A stretch of DNA of 64,000 bases from Burkholderiales bacterium (GCA_017880775.1 JADGRQ010000014.1:1-64000); one strand, 5' to 3'. Counted from the stretch's first letter, positions 51,027 to 60,335 are shown. Translations and numbers: made by a program. The notes: generated by a model from the letters alone, not told the origin.

Positions 51027-52091
51027 TCAGCGCCGAGGCGCCTGCTGCAGCAGCTCGGCGAGGTTCTGCTTCCACAGCTTCGCCATGCCGGTGGTGCCGT
51101 GGCCGCGCGTGTCCGGGCCGCCCGGGATCAGCACGTAGCGCGCGTTCGTGATGCGCTTCACCTCGCGCTCCATCACGCCGAGCTCGGGCGGGTTGCGCTC
51201 GTCGTCCGACGAGTTGAGCGCGAGCACCGTGGCCTGGATGCGCTCCAGGCCCGGCGACGGGTCGTAGTCGTACGACGATTCCCACTGGTAGAGGACGTCA
51301 TTGGCGTCGCCGCGGAAGGGCTCGGCGAGCCTCTTGTCGATGAGCTCGTCCGCCTTCGCGGCGCTCGGCGCCTGCTTGTACAGCGCCTGGTTACCGCCGA
51401 TGGTGGCGAGGTTGAAGTAGAGCAGGTGCGTCTGCATGCCGCGCGGCTGCGCGGAGTAGTTGCCGTTATTCCACTCCGGGTCGTTGCGGATCGACTGGGT
51501 GAGCATGCGGCGCAGCGCCCAGTTGCGGCCGGACATCGCGACCGGAAGGCAGGCCATCGGCACCAGCGCGTCCATGAGCTCCGGGTAGCGCGTCCCCCAG
51601 ATCCAGGCCTGCATGCCGCCCATGGAATTGCCGAGCACGAGGCGCAGGTGCTTCACGCCCAGGCCCTCGGTCACGAGCCGGTATTGCGCCAGCACCATGT
51701 CGTCGTAGTTGTAGCGCGGAAACTTCATGCGCAGGCCGTCGGAAGGCCGGGTGGATTTCCCGGTGCCGAGGGCGTCGGGCAGGATGACGTAGTAGCGGCT
51801 CGCGTCGAGCGGCTGCCCGGGCCCGAACAACTCGCCGGCGAAATCCTTCGTCAGCAGGCCGGCCCCGGAGCCGCCGGTGCCATGCAGGATCAGCACCGGC
51901 TCGCCCGAGGGCGCGCCGATCGTGGTGTAGTGCAGCTTCACCTCCGGAAACACTTCGCCCGCGTGGAAGCGGAAATTGCGCGCCACCCAGTCGCCCTGCT
52001 TCGGCTCGGGGTAGTCCGCGGCGCGCGCGGAAAGCGCGGCGCAGAACAGCACGGCGAACAACAGCAGCGCAAAACGGTACGACGATCTCAT
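51027..52091 (-). CDS. Exported alpha/beta hydrolase, MetX (homoserine acetyltransferase)-like
   Basis: A 354-residue secreted alpha/beta hydrolase with signal peptide MRSSYRFALLLFAVLFCAAL (cleavage near A-R-A-A). VLILHGTGGSGAGLL gives the oxyanion region, LVLGNSMGGMQAWIWGTRYP the Ser nucleophile elbow (G-N-S-M-G-G-M-Q-A, as in MetX), VLALNSSDDERNPPELGVME the acid region, and RGHGTTG the His. The similarity to MetX is in fold; a periplasmic location argues against methionine synthesis and for an esterase. GGGAGG precedes the ATG at 52091. Confidence 0.86.
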   Translation of the reverse strand: MRSSYRFALLLFAVLFCAALSARAADYPEPKQGDWVARNFRFHAGEVFPEVKLHYTTIGAPSGEPVLILHGTGGSGAGLLTKDFAGELFGPGQPLDASRYYVILPDALGTGKSTRPSDGLRMKFPRYNYDDMVLAQYRLVTEGLGVKHLRLVLGNSMGGMQAWIWGTRYPELMDALVPMACLPVAMSGRNWALRRMLTQSIRNDPEWNNGNYSAQPRGMQTHLLYFNLATIGGNQALYKQAPSAAKADELIDKRLAEPFRGDANDVLYQWESSYDYDPSPGLERIQATVLALNSSDDERNPPELGVMEREVKRITNARYVLIPGGPDTRGHGTTGMAKLWKQNLAELLQQAPRR

Positions 52092-52262
52092 GGCTCCTCC
52101 CGGGATGATTGGCATTGCGGGCTATTTTGCGCCGGATCGGCCGGCGCTTGCATGTTGCGGCGCACTCTGGGCTTAATGCCCGTTCGATAAGAACTTCCCC
52201 GCCGCGATTCATTGCTTAATGACCGAGTCCGACGCTGCGATCGTTCATTGATAAGCTCCACC

Positions 52263-52667
52263 ATGTCTATCCGCTTTCCTGTCTGTGCGGCAGCCTCACT
52301 CTTCATCGTGTTTTCCGGATCCCTGCTTGCCCAACAGCAGGAAGGCGCTCTCGAGTTGCAGCGACTCCAAGCCGCGCTGTCGGTGATCAACGCGGAAATC
52401 AGGGCCAATCTCGATCAGGTCATGGCGTTGCAAGAGGCGATCAAGGCGAACTCCCGGACGCCGCTGGAGGCGCAGGGGCGCTCACCCGATGCCGTATCGT
52501 TTGACGATGTGGCGGCGGCGCAGCGACGGGCGATTGAAAACGATGCGGCGATCAACGCCCGGCTCGACGCGATTCTGGCGCGAAGCGCCGCGCTCGAAGC
52601 GGAAAAACAGCCGCTCCTGGAGCGGATTCGGGAACTCCTTCAGGTGCCGCAGGCATCGCCCAGATAG
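52263..52667 (+). CDS. Hypothetical periplasmic coiled-coil protein
   Basis: A 134-residue exported protein: signal MSIRFPVCAAASLFIVFSGS with cleavage near L-L-A-Q, then a Gln/Glu/Ala-rich helical body (ALELQRLQAALSVINAEIRA, then RAIENDAAINARLDAILARS) with heptad-like spacing and a tail RIRELLQVPQASPR. No family recognised. The ATG at 52263 is chosen because it begins the signal peptide. It converges with the minus-strand PrpD operon, four bases between the stops. Confidence 0.6.
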   Translation: MSIRFPVCAAASLFIVFSGSLLAQQQEGALELQRLQAALSVINAEIRANLDQVMALQEAIKANSRTPLEAQGRSPDAVSFDDVAAAQRRAIENDAAINARLDAILARSAALEAEKQPLLERIRELLQVPQASPR

Positions 52668-52671
52668 AGCG

Positions 52672-53487
52672 TCACCCAACTGCATCTGGAATGATTGCAG
52701 GCGCCACGTCCAGCCGCACGGCGATGTCGCGCAAATTCTCACGCGCAGGCGGATAGCGCTTCATGACGAGCGGGTCATGGCCCGGCACGATATGGCCGGG
52801 TGTCTCGGCGAGGGCGCGCAGCCTGTCGTAGCCCTCGATCGTCGCGCCCACGTCGAACACCGTGGGAAAGCAGCGCGCGGTCTCGAAGTGCTCGTAATAG
52901 TGGCTGGTGTCGGACGCGACGACCACCCACCCGCGCTGCGTGTGAACCCGTACGCATTGCATGCCCGCCGTATGCCCGCCGATGCGGTGCAGGCTGATGC
53001 CGGGCGCGAGCTCGGCGTCACCGTTGTGGAACGTGACGCGGCCGCTGTACACCAGCCGGATCATGCCCTCGATGTCGGCGACTTCGAAGCTGTGGCTGAA
53101 GCGCGCGTGGCACATGTGGCGCCCCGTCGCGAAGCGCATCTCGTCGTCCTGGACGTGGAACTGCGCGTTGGGAAAGGATCGATAGCCGCCGACATGGTCG
53201 TAATGAAAGTGCGTGATGACGACGTCGCGGATCGAATCCGCCGCGATGCCGAGCGCGGCGAGGCCGTCGGCCGGGTGGCGCAGGTAGTCGCGCTTGCGCC
53301 GCGCGCCGGTTTCCGCAGTGAACCCGGTGTCGATCACGACCGTGCGCTCGGGACTGCGCGCCGCCCAGACGTAGTAGTCCATCGGCATGGGGACATCGTG
53401 CGGATCGCCGCCTAGGAAGTGGGCGGGACGGCGCGCGCCGCGCGTGGCGTAGCGCACCGCGAACAGCTCGTAGGCCGGAAGGCTCAT
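52672..53487 (-). CDS. N-acyl homoserine lactonase-like MBL hydrolase (copy 2)
   Basis: A 271-residue cytoplasmic metallo-beta-lactamase-fold protein. VVITHFHYDHVGGYRSFPNA carries H-x-H-x-D-H; the later metal ligands appear in LHRIGGHTAGMQCVRVHTQR and VVASDTSHYYEHFETA, and TPGHIVPGHDPLVMKRYPPA ends the domain. It is a clear paralogue of the protein at 56810-57607. The AHL-lactonase-like family opens lactone rings; in this operon a catabolic lactone is a more likely substrate than a quorum signal (inference). It is the last gene of the PrpD operon. Confidence 0.88.
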   Translation of the reverse strand: MSLPAYELFAVRYATRGARRPAHFLGGDPHDVPMPMDYYVWAARSPERTVVIDTGFTAETGARRKRDYLRHPADGLAALGIAADSIRDVVITHFHYDHVGGYRSFPNAQFHVQDDEMRFATGRHMCHARFSHSFEVADIEGMIRLVYSGRVTFHNGDAELAPGISLHRIGGHTAGMQCVRVHTQRGWVVVASDTSHYYEHFETARCFPTVFDVGATIEGYDRLRALAETPGHIVPGHDPLVMKRYPPARENLRDIAVRLDVAPAIIPDAVG

Positions 53488-53497
53488 GGATTCGCCC

Positions 53498-54841
53498 TCA
53501 TGGATTCCCCCGTGGGACGAGCAGCCGGGTGAGCGCGCTCACGTCGGACATCGTCTCGAGGACGTTCACCGCGTCGCGCACCGCGCCGGCCTGGTCGCCC
53601 AGCCGCGGCGTGGCGAGCGACAAAAACTTGTCCTCGACCTCCCGCGGCGCGAGCGGCCATTCTGGCTCGCCGCGCGCATTGTCGACCGCATGTCGGACGG
53701 CCCGTCCATCGTCCAGCTCGATTTCGACTTCGGCCGCCCGCTTGTCGGGATAGCCCGCGTCGAGCCCCGGATCCACCTCCACCGCGATGCGACGCATCAT
53801 CGAGCGCACTGCCGGATCCGCGAGCCGCTCGGCGGTGTACTGGAAGATCGATGCGTTACCGTGAACCAGCGCCACCGCGATTGAAAAGCCGATGCTGAAC
53901 TGCGCCTGCTCGCCGTTCTGCGGCGGCTCGATCGCGGCGGCTCGCGTGACCGTATCGACCCTGGCCCGCACGCGCCGCACGCGCGCAGGATCGATGCGCT
54001 CGGCCGCAACCAGCTCGAGCGTGGCATCGAGCGGCGCGTGGTTGCCGCGGCATCCTGCATGGCGCTTGAGATACGTCTCGCCGATGCGATATGCGCTGCC
54101 GAGTCCCGCGACGATGGAAGGCGCATCCACCGTCCCCGCGAAGGCGGGCAGGAACCCTTTTTCGAAAATCTCCGCTGCGCCCTCTAGTCCCGATTGCGCG
54201 AGCGTCACCGCGACGATTCCACCCTCGCAGCTTCGCGCGACCTGGATCGGCTGGCTCGCGGAGCTCTTCAGCGCCTCCTTCAAGCCGACGCCCAGGTTGG
54301 CCGCGATCGCGATGGCATGGCCGGAGGCCTCGGCGGAGATCTTGCGCAGGCTCGCCACGGCGGCCGCCGAAGACGCCGCGCCGAGAACGGCGGTGCTCTG
54401 GAAGCCGCGCACCACCGTCGCCGGGTAGATCGCGCGCCCAAGTCGAAGGAAGACTTCGTAGCCGACCGCCACGGCGGCGATCAAATCCGCGCCCGAAAGG
54501 TGCCGCACTTCGGCTTCGGCCACGGCCGCCGGGATCACGACCGACGAGGGATGGCCGCCGGTGAAACGCGATCCGTCCTCGAGATAGGTGGAGTGTGCGG
54601 CGAAGCTGTTTACCAGCGCCGCCTCGCGCGCTGTCCCGGTGAGCGCCGCACCCCAGACCTGGGCGCTTCCGTGTGACGATTCGACAAGCGCGAGCACGAC
54701 GCGATGATGGCCGAGCTCCACGCCCGCGAGCCCCGCCCCGAGCGTGTCGAGGATGCGCAGCTTGAGCGCCGCGACGACGTCGGCCGGCAGCGTATCAAGC
54801 CGTACCCCCGCGGCGAATCGACCCAGTGCCGCCGCCAGCAT
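53498..54841 (-). CDS. MmgE/PrpD family protein (copy 3)
   Basis: A 447-residue protein of the MmgE/PrpD superfamily (2-methylcitrate dehydratase, cis-aconitate decarboxylase, iminodisuccinate epimerase and others). ALKLRILDTLGAGLAGVELG is the N-terminal signature, AAHSTYLEDGSRFTGGHPSS the active-site block (usually H-x-x-E/D-x-D-D-x-H), and NHAPLDATLELVAAERIDPA the lid region. The start ATG at 54841 lies 2 bases after the Bug receptor stop. A REP-like palindrome is embedded and read as FLPAFAGT. Substrate unknown. Confidence 0.88.
   Translation of the reverse strand: MLAAALGRFAAGVRLDTLPADVVAALKLRILDTLGAGLAGVELGHHRVVLALVESSHGSAQVWGAALTGTAREAALVNSFAAHSTYLEDGSRFTGGHPSSVVIPAAVAEAEVRHLSGADLIAAVAVGYEVFLRLGRAIYPATVVRGFQSTAVLGAASSAAAVASLRKISAEASGHAIAIAANLGVGLKEALKSSASQPIQVARSCEGGIVAVTLAQSGLEGAAEIFEKGFLPAFAGTVDAPSIVAGLGSAYRIGETYLKRHAGCRGNHAPLDATLELVAAERIDPARVRRVRARVDTVTRAAAIEPPQNGEQAQFSIGFSIAVALVHGNASIFQYTAERLADPAVRSMMRRIAVEVDPGLDAGYPDKRAAEVEIELDDGRAVRHAVDNARGEPEWPLAPREVEDKFLSLATPRLGDQAGAVRDAVNVLETMSDVSALTRLLVPRGNP
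54133..54156. repeat. Decayed REP-like palindrome inside a PrpD gene
   Basis: TCCCCGCGAAGGCGGG keeps the CCCGC-GAAG-GCGGG stem of the element at 22787, with altered flanks (GGCAGGAACCC). On the gene strand it reads FLPAFAGT in frame, so insertion was tolerated. Together the two copies show the element spreading within coding sequence. Confidence 0.5.
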
Positions 54842-54843
54842 CG

Positions 54844-55824
54844 TCAATCGATGCGCAGGTGGAGGTCGGCGATCACCTTCTTCCACCTCGCCACGTCCGC
54901 GCGCAGCTGCTGGGTGAACTGCTCCGAACTGTTGGCCACCACCTCCGCGCCCTGCGATGCGAACGTCGCACGGATCTCGGGCGAACGCAGGACGTCGACG
55001 ATGTCTGCATGGAGCTTCTCGAGGATGGGTTTGGGTGTCTTGGCCGGCGCGAAGATGCCATACCACGTATCGGCCTCGTAGCCGCGCAGGCCCGCCTCCT
55101 GGAGCGTCGGGATGTCGTTTGCGATCGCGGGCCGCCGGGCGCTCGTGGTGGCGAGCGCGCGCAGCTTGCCGGTCTTGATGAACGGCAGAACCACCGGTGC
55201 GTTGGCGATCCACACCTGCGTCTGGCCGCCCAGCATGTCGGTAAGCGCCGGGCCGCTGCCCTTGTAAGGGACGTGCGTGAGGTCCACGCCCGCCATACTC
55301 TTGAACATCTCGGTGGCGAGGTGCGAAGGCGTACCGTTGCCGGGCGTGGCGTAATTGAGCTTGCCGGGATTTGCCTTGGCGTAGTCGATCAGCTCCTTCA
55401 CCGTCTTCACTGGTACCGAGGGATGAACGACGAGGATGTTCGGAGTGTTCGCCACCATCGTAATCGCCGCGAAGTCCTTCGTGGAATCGAAGCCCGCGTT
55501 GGCGTAGAGGCTCTGGTTCACGGCGTGCGTGCCGAGCACGCCGAGGATGAGCGTGTAGCCGTCGGGGTCCGCATCGGCCGCGGCCTTGGTGCCGATGTTG
55601 CCGCCCGCGCCGCCGCGGTTGTCGATGATCACGGGCTGGCTCCACTTCTCCGAGAGCTTCTGCGCGAGCGGCCGCGCGAGGATGTCGGTCCCGCCTCCAG
55701 GTGGAAACGGCACGATGATCTTGACCGGCTTGGTGGGGTAGGGCTGCGCAGCGGGCTGAGCCGCCGCGAGCTGCGTGAACGCAGTGGCGAGGATGGCGGT
55801 GGCGAGCTTGAGGATGGTTTTCAT
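54844..55824 (-). CDS. Bug/TctC-type periplasmic solute-binding protein
   Basis: A 326-residue receptor with signal peptide MKTILKLATAILATAFTQLA. Hallmarks: QPYPTKPVKIIVPFPPGGGT, IDNRGGAGGNIGTKAAADAD, then PDGYTLILGV and LNYATPGNGTPSHLATEMFK. It sits in the PrpD operon between the second Bug gene (9-base gap) and PrpD copy 3 (2-base gap). The bound carboxylate is probably the operon's substrate or a closely related one (inference). Confidence 0.92.
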   Translation of the reverse strand: MKTILKLATAILATAFTQLAAAQPAAQPYPTKPVKIIVPFPPGGGTDILARPLAQKLSEKWSQPVIIDNRGGAGGNIGTKAAADADPDGYTLILGVLGTHAVNQSLYANAGFDSTKDFAAITMVANTPNILVVHPSVPVKTVKELIDYAKANPGKLNYATPGNGTPSHLATEMFKSMAGVDLTHVPYKGSGPALTDMLGGQTQVWIANAPVVLPFIKTGKLRALATTSARRPAIANDIPTLQEAGLRGYEADTWYGIFAPAKTPKPILEKLHADIVDVLRSPEIRATFASQGAEVVANSSEQFTQQLRADVARWKKVIADLHLRID

Positions 55825-55833
55825 GTCCCCTCC

Positions 55834-56790
55834 TTAGTCGGCCGTCGCGCCCGCATCGCGCGCGATCTTGCCCCACCGAACGATTTCCTCGTCGAGAAAT
55901 CTGCGCAAGGCCTCGGGCGACGGTTGCGTGAACACCTCTACGCCGATATTGGCGAACTGTTCCTTCACTTGCGGCTGGGAGACGGTCTTCATGAGCGCAT
56001 CGTTCAGCTTCGCGACGATCGGGGCGGGAGTGCCCTTGGGGGCCATGAGCGCGAACCAGTTCACCGCTTGCACGCCCGCGAGGCCCTGCTCGCCGGAAGT
56101 CGGGACGTTTGGAAGCACGCTTGTGCGCTGCCGGTTGGTCACCGCGAGCGCGCGCAGCTTGCCCTCCTTCACCTGGGTCGCGAGTGCGGGAAGGTCCATG
56201 ACGATGCCTTCCACGTGGCCGCCGAGGGTATCGATCACCGCGGGGCCGGCGCCCTTGTATGGCACGTGCAGGAAGTCGCCTTTCGAGACGTTTTTCAGCA
56301 GCTCTATGGCGAGGTGCGGCAGGCCGCCGTTTCCCGAGGAGGAAAGCGTGACCTGCTTCTTCTTGGAGAGCGCCACCAGTTCCGGCAGCGTATTCGCCGG
56401 CACCGAGGGATGCACGGCGATCACCTCGGGGGTCAGCGCCACCGTGTTGATCGGCGCGAAGTCCTTCGCGGTGTCGTAGGGAATTTTGGGGTACGTGGCG
56501 AGACTGATCACCAGCGGGCTCAGGCTGCCCAGCGTGATCGTGTAGCCGTCGGGCGCGGACTTCGCGACCAGGTCCGTGGCCATCGTGGCATTTGCGCCCG
56601 GATGGTTCTCGATCACGACCGGCTTGCCCAGGAGCTCGGCCATCTTCGGCCCGATGATGCGCGCGACGACATCGTTCGATCCGCCGGGCGGGAAACCCAC
56701 CACCAGCTTGATGGGCTTGTTGGGGTAGTCCTGCGCGCTCGCGAAGAGCGGCGACAACGTGCAGCAGAGCGCAACGAACAGCTTTTTCAT
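55834..56790 (-). CDS. Bug/TctC-type periplasmic solute-binding protein
   Basis: A 318-residue receptor, signal peptide MKKLFVALCCTLSPLFASAQ, then DYPNKPIKLVVGFPPGGSND, IENHPGANATMATDLVAKSA and LSSSGNGGLPHLAIELLKNV. The ATG at 56790 is preferred; the frame continues to 56913 with no signal-peptide sequence. It follows the MBL gene after 19 bases and precedes another Bug gene after 9. Two different receptors in one operon suggest two related ligands or a duplicated cassette. Confidence 0.92.
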   Translation of the reverse strand: MKKLFVALCCTLSPLFASAQDYPNKPIKLVVGFPPGGSNDVVARIIGPKMAELLGKPVVIENHPGANATMATDLVAKSAPDGYTITLGSLSPLVISLATYPKIPYDTAKDFAPINTVALTPEVIAVHPSVPANTLPELVALSKKKQVTLSSSGNGGLPHLAIELLKNVSKGDFLHVPYKGAGPAVIDTLGGHVEGIVMDLPALATQVKEGKLRALAVTNRQRTSVLPNVPTSGEQGLAGVQAVNWFALMAPKGTPAPIVAKLNDALMKTVSQPQVKEQFANIGVEVFTQPSPEALRRFLDEEIVRWGKIARDAGATAD

Positions 56791-56809
56791 CGTTTCTCCT
56801 CGTAGTTCT

Positions 56810-57607
56810 CTAGGCGATCGGTTCGGCGTCGAGACGCACGGCGATCCCTTGAAGCGGTGCCGAAGCGGGGGGATATCGGTCCATGACGAGCGGGTCGTGC
56901 CCCGGGACGACATGCCGGGGCGACGACGCGAGCTGCTTCAGCTTCCCGTAACCCTCGATCAAGTCGCCCACGTGGAACACGAGCGGGAAGCCGCGCCCCG
57001 TCTCGAAGTGCTCGTAGTAATGACTCGCATCCGACGCAAGCACCACCCAGCCGCGCTTCGTATTTACGCGCACCGCCTGCATGCCCATGGTATGGCCACC
57101 GATGCGGTGCACGCTCAGTCCCGGCGCGATCACTTCGTCGCCGTCGTGGAAGACGACCTTGTTCGCGTATACGAGGCGCACGAGGCCGCAGACGTGATCG
57201 GGTTCGTAGGGTTTGGCGAAACGCTCGTAGCGCATGTAGCGGCCCGTGGCGAACGCCATTTCGTCGTCCTGGACGTGGAAGACCGCGTTTGGAAACGAAT
57301 CGAAGGCGCCGACGTGGTCGTTGTGGAAATGCGTGATGATGACCTGCCCCACGGCGAGCGGATCGACGCCTGCGAGGTTCAGTGCTTCCACGGGCGTGCG
57401 CAGCAGCGTGCGCCCGCGCTTCACCGCCATGTCCTGGTTGAACCCCGTATCGACGACGAAGAGCCGCCCCGCGCCGCGGATCACCCACAGGTAATAGTCC
57501 ATCGTGGCGGGCGCATCGTGCGGATCGCCGCCGATGAAAAGGTCCGCCCGCCGCGCGGGCCGCCACGCGTACTTGAGGGCGAGGACTTCGTATTCGGGAA
57601 GGCTCAT
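56810..57607 (-). CDS. N-acyl homoserine lactonase-like MBL hydrolase (copy 1)
   Basis: A 265-residue paralogue of the hydrolase at 52672, sharing long identical stretches such as FHVQDDEMAFATGRYM, HRIGGHTMGMQ, ASHYYEHFET and GHDPLVM. VIITHFHNDHVGAFDSFPNA holds the H-x-H-x-D-H site. The ATG at 57607 overlaps the stop of PrpD copy 2 (ATGA). No signal peptide, so it acts in the cytoplasm after uptake by the Bug-linked transporter. Likely a lactone or similar ring hydrolase (family knowledge plus inference). Confidence 0.88.
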   Translation of the reverse strand: MSLPEYEVLALKYAWRPARRADLFIGGDPHDAPATMDYYLWVIRGAGRLFVVDTGFNQDMAVKRGRTLLRTPVEALNLAGVDPLAVGQVIITHFHNDHVGAFDSFPNAVFHVQDDEMAFATGRYMRYERFAKPYEPDHVCGLVRLVYANKVVFHDGDEVIAPGLSVHRIGGHTMGMQAVRVNTKRGWVVLASDASHYYEHFETGRGFPLVFHVGDLIEGYGKLKQLASSPRHVVPGHDPLVMDRYPPASAPLQGIAVRLDAEPIA

Positions 57608-58950
57608 CGGAGCGCGGTGAGTTTCATCAGGTCCGCGATATTGGCGATCTTCTCGACGTTCATCGCCGCGTCCGCCAGCGCCGCGCACCTTTTCTCCCCG
57701 ATCACCGGCCCGGCGAGGCTTTCGAACTTCGCGCGCAGCTCATCGTCACTCATCGAGTTCTGGATCGAGCCCTTGGGATAGTCCACCTGGGAAGAGAATT
57801 TCCTGCCGTCCGATTGCGTCGCGGTGATGCGCACCGAGACGCCGCGCGGCAGGCCGCCGACCGTCTCGAACTTCGCGAGGCCGGCCAGGCGTTTCACGTC
57901 CTTGTTGCGGATGTTGCGGTCGGAATACTGCTTGAGCAGCGCCTTGCCCTCCAGCATCGCCACGGCCACCGAGAACGGCAACGACACCTGCGCCTCATGG
58001 TACGTCGCCGGCTCGGCGTTGCGGTGGTATTTGGACCAATCCTCGTGTCGTTCGATGTCGATCGCGGCCACCTTCGAAGCGTCGAATCCAGGTTGGGCAC
58101 GGATCTCCAGCGCGCAGTCGATCGCGTTGTGGATCGGGCGCGCGCACGAATAGGGCTTGAACTCGATGTCGAGCTGATACGGGCCGTCCATCCCCGCGTC
58201 GAGCGCGTGCGGCGTGCGCTTGTCGCTGTAGACGTTGAGCCAGCCGCGCTCGCCTTCGAAGATGAGCGAGGTGCCGGTAAAGCCGAGCTTCGCCATCAGC
58301 GCGCTGGTGATGCCGCCGCGCGCCGCGGGGCCCGGATTGAAGCGCTTCTGCATCGAGGGTCCGTACATTTCCATGAGGCCCGCGGACTGCGCGCCCGCCA
58401 TACCGAGCGCGCTCGTAAGGCGCTGGGGGTTGAGACCCATAAGTTTGCCCGCGGCGACGGTCGCGCCGAACACGCCGGTCGTGGGCGTGGTGTGATATCC
58501 GCGGTTGCGCAGCGACGGATTGGCCGCGCGGCTCGCGCGCTCCATCATCTCGCAGCCCGCGGCGAGCGCCGCGACGAGGTCGCGGCCGGAAGCCGCCGAA
58601 GCTTCCGCGGCGGCGAGCGCCGAGGAATAGACCGGGGGACTGAAGTGGAAGAGCGCCAGCACGTCGATGTCGTCCAGCTCCAGGCTGTGCGACGAGATCG
58701 CGTTGGCGAATGCGGCGTTCGTCATCGATACCCGCGCGTTGCCGCCGATCACGCGCGATCGCCCCTTGCCGCCCTGGTCGAGCGCGAAAGCCCGCGCCAC
58801 CTTGCCGCTCTGCGTCTGGCTTCCGCCCATGGCCACGCCCAGGTAGTCCAGCAGCAGGCGCTTCACCGCATGGCGGGATGCCTCGGGAAGGTCGTTGTAC
58901 CTCATGCCGGCGAACCGTGCGGCGAGCTTCTCTGCGTAGGTCTTGGTCAT
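57604..58950 (-). CDS. MmgE/PrpD family protein (copy 2)
   Basis: A 448-residue MmgE/PrpD protein starting MTKTYAEKLAARFAGMRYND. AVKRLLLDYLGVAMGGSQTQ and FANAISSHSLELDDIDVLAL are the N-terminal signatures, with E-L-D-D-I-D in the active-site region. RFNPGPAARGGITSALMAKL and DIEFKPYSCARPIHNAIDCA follow, the second usually containing the K-P-Y-x-x-C-x-x-x-H block, complete here. It overlaps both neighbours by four bases (start and stop), so the three genes are tightly coupled. Substrate unknown. Confidence 0.9.
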   Translation of the reverse strand: MTKTYAEKLAARFAGMRYNDLPEASRHAVKRLLLDYLGVAMGGSQTQSGKVARAFALDQGGKGRSRVIGGNARVSMTNAAFANAISSHSLELDDIDVLALFHFSPPVYSSALAAAEASAASGRDLVAALAAGCEMMERASRAANPSLRNRGYHTTPTTGVFGATVAAGKLMGLNPQRLTSALGMAGAQSAGLMEMYGPSMQKRFNPGPAARGGITSALMAKLGFTGTSLIFEGERGWLNVYSDKRTPHALDAGMDGPYQLDIEFKPYSCARPIHNAIDCALEIRAQPGFDASKVAAIDIERHEDWSKYHRNAEPATYHEAQVSLPFSVAVAMLEGKALLKQYSDRNIRNKDVKRLAGLAKFETVGGLPRGVSVRITATQSDGRKFSSQVDYPKGSIQNSMSDDELRAKFESLAGPVIGEKRCAALADAAMNVEKIANIADLMKLTALR

Positions 58951-60335
58951 TGGATCAGGTCCATCAATTCGTTCACATGGGGGAGCGTCTCGAGCCGGTC
59001 GACCACCTCGACGATCCGGTCGGCGTCCGCGCGCTTCATGCACGGCGCCACCACCGCGTGGAACTTGTCCACGATCTCCTGCGGCGAGAGCGGATTCTCC
59101 GGACTTCCCCGCCGATGCAGCGTGAGCTTTTCGAACCTGCGGCCGTCGCGGGTCTTCACGCGCAGCCGCGAGGCATGGCGGAAAGCAGGCCCCATCGCCT
59201 CGATCTCCTTGTCGACATGGGCCCGGATGCGCTTCACGAAGTCCAGCGTCTTCGGCTCGGCGAGGCGGTTTTCCTGGTACTGCTCGGTGAAGGCCACACC
59301 GTCAAGCGCGATGACGGCGAGCCCGTAGAAGAGGTTCATCTGCGCGGCGGTCACGCCCTGCGCCTTGTATTCCCACGCGCAGTGCACGTGCGTCATGGGG
59401 CTCAGCCCCGCCTCCACTTCCGCCACGTCGTCGGCGGTGAGGCCGTTTTCCCGCAGGATCGCGAGCAGCCCGTCCTGCGCGCTGTGGATGCTCGTGACAC
59501 TTGCGTGCGGCTTGTAGCCGACGTTGAGCGTCTCCCAGGTCGTGCCCAACCCGTCCGTGAGGCGCTTCGGATCCGGCTGGTCCGAGTGGCTCGAAAGATA
59601 TCCGCCGTAGGGGGCTTCGAGGACATCGGTGATGCCGGTGAAGTCGTCGGCCGCGAGGCGCGCAGAGTAGACGCCGCTTTGCGCCGCGCGCCCGCTGTGA
59701 AAGCGCTTGACCATCGCGCCTTCCTGCGCCGCCATGAGGCCGCCCGCCTGGGAGCCGACGATGCCGATCGCGTGCTGGAACCGGACGGCGTCCAGCCCGA
59801 GCATGCGCGCGGCCGTGCCGGCGGCGACGAAGGCCCCGGACGTGCCTTGCGGATGGAAGCCGCCGAAGAACAGGCTCATCGTCGCCGCGTTGCCGACGCG
59901 GGTGCCGATCTCGTAGCCCGCCACCATCGCCGTGATCACGTCCTTGCCCGTGGCGCGTCCCGACTCCTGCGCGAGCGCGAGCGCCACCGGCGTGGCGATC
60001 GAGCCCGGATGGACGATCGATTCCTTGTGGATGTCGTCCAGCTCGAACGCGTGCCCGCCGGTTCCGTTCACGAGCGCGGCGAGCGACACGGAGGTCTTGC
60101 GGCCCATGCCGATCACGGAGGCCACCGGCTTCGCGCCTTCGTGGTCGGCCAGCGCGGCGACCTTGCGGGTCCAGGGAAGGGTTGCGCCGAACAGGCAGCA
60201 GCCGAGGCTGTCCAGCACGCTCGATTTGATGCGGGCGACCACCTCCGCCCGAATCTGCTCGTACCGCAGCGCGGCGCCGAACCGCGCAAGGTCGCGCGTT
60301 GCGTTGGCAAGGAGGGGCGGCGTCTGCTCGCTCAC
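58947..60335 (-). CDS. MmgE/PrpD family protein (copy 1)
   Basis: A 462-residue MmgE/PrpD protein and the first gene of the operon. IKSSVLDSLGCCLFGATLPW and LVNGTGGHAFELDDIHKESI (active-site F-E-L-D-D-x-H) are followed by HPGSIATPVALALAQ, RFHSGRAAQSGVYSARLAAD and LNVGYKPHASVTSIHSAQDG. The last block has A-S where the Cys of other members stands. It overlaps copy 2 by four bases. Three PrpD paralogues in one operon could act on successive or stereoisomeric hydroxyacids (inference). Confidence 0.9.
   Translation of the reverse strand: MSEQTPPLLANATRDLARFGAALRYEQIRAEVVARIKSSVLDSLGCCLFGATLPWTRKVAALADHEGAKPVASVIGMGRKTSVSLAALVNGTGGHAFELDDIHKESIVHPGSIATPVALALAQESGRATGKDVITAMVAGYEIGTRVGNAATMSLFFGGFHPQGTSGAFVAAGTAARMLGLDAVRFQHAIGIVGSQAGGLMAAQEGAMVKRFHSGRAAQSGVYSARLAADDFTGITDVLEAPYGGYLSSHSDQPDPKRLTDGLGTTWETLNVGYKPHASVTSIHSAQDGLLAILRENGLTADDVAEVEAGLSPMTHVHCAWEYKAQGVTAAQMNLFYGLAVIALDGVAFTEQYQENRLAEPKTLDFVKRIRAHVDKEIEAMGPAFRHASRLRVKTRDGRRFEKLTLHRRGSPENPLSPQEIVDKFHAVVAPCMKRADADRIVEVVDRLETLPHVNELMDLIQ

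Noticed and set aside
54826-56805. 659-codon plus-strand open frame opposite the two Bug genes
   Set aside because: His/Arg-rich with no family resemblance; both Bug genes on the other strand are intact with signal peptides.
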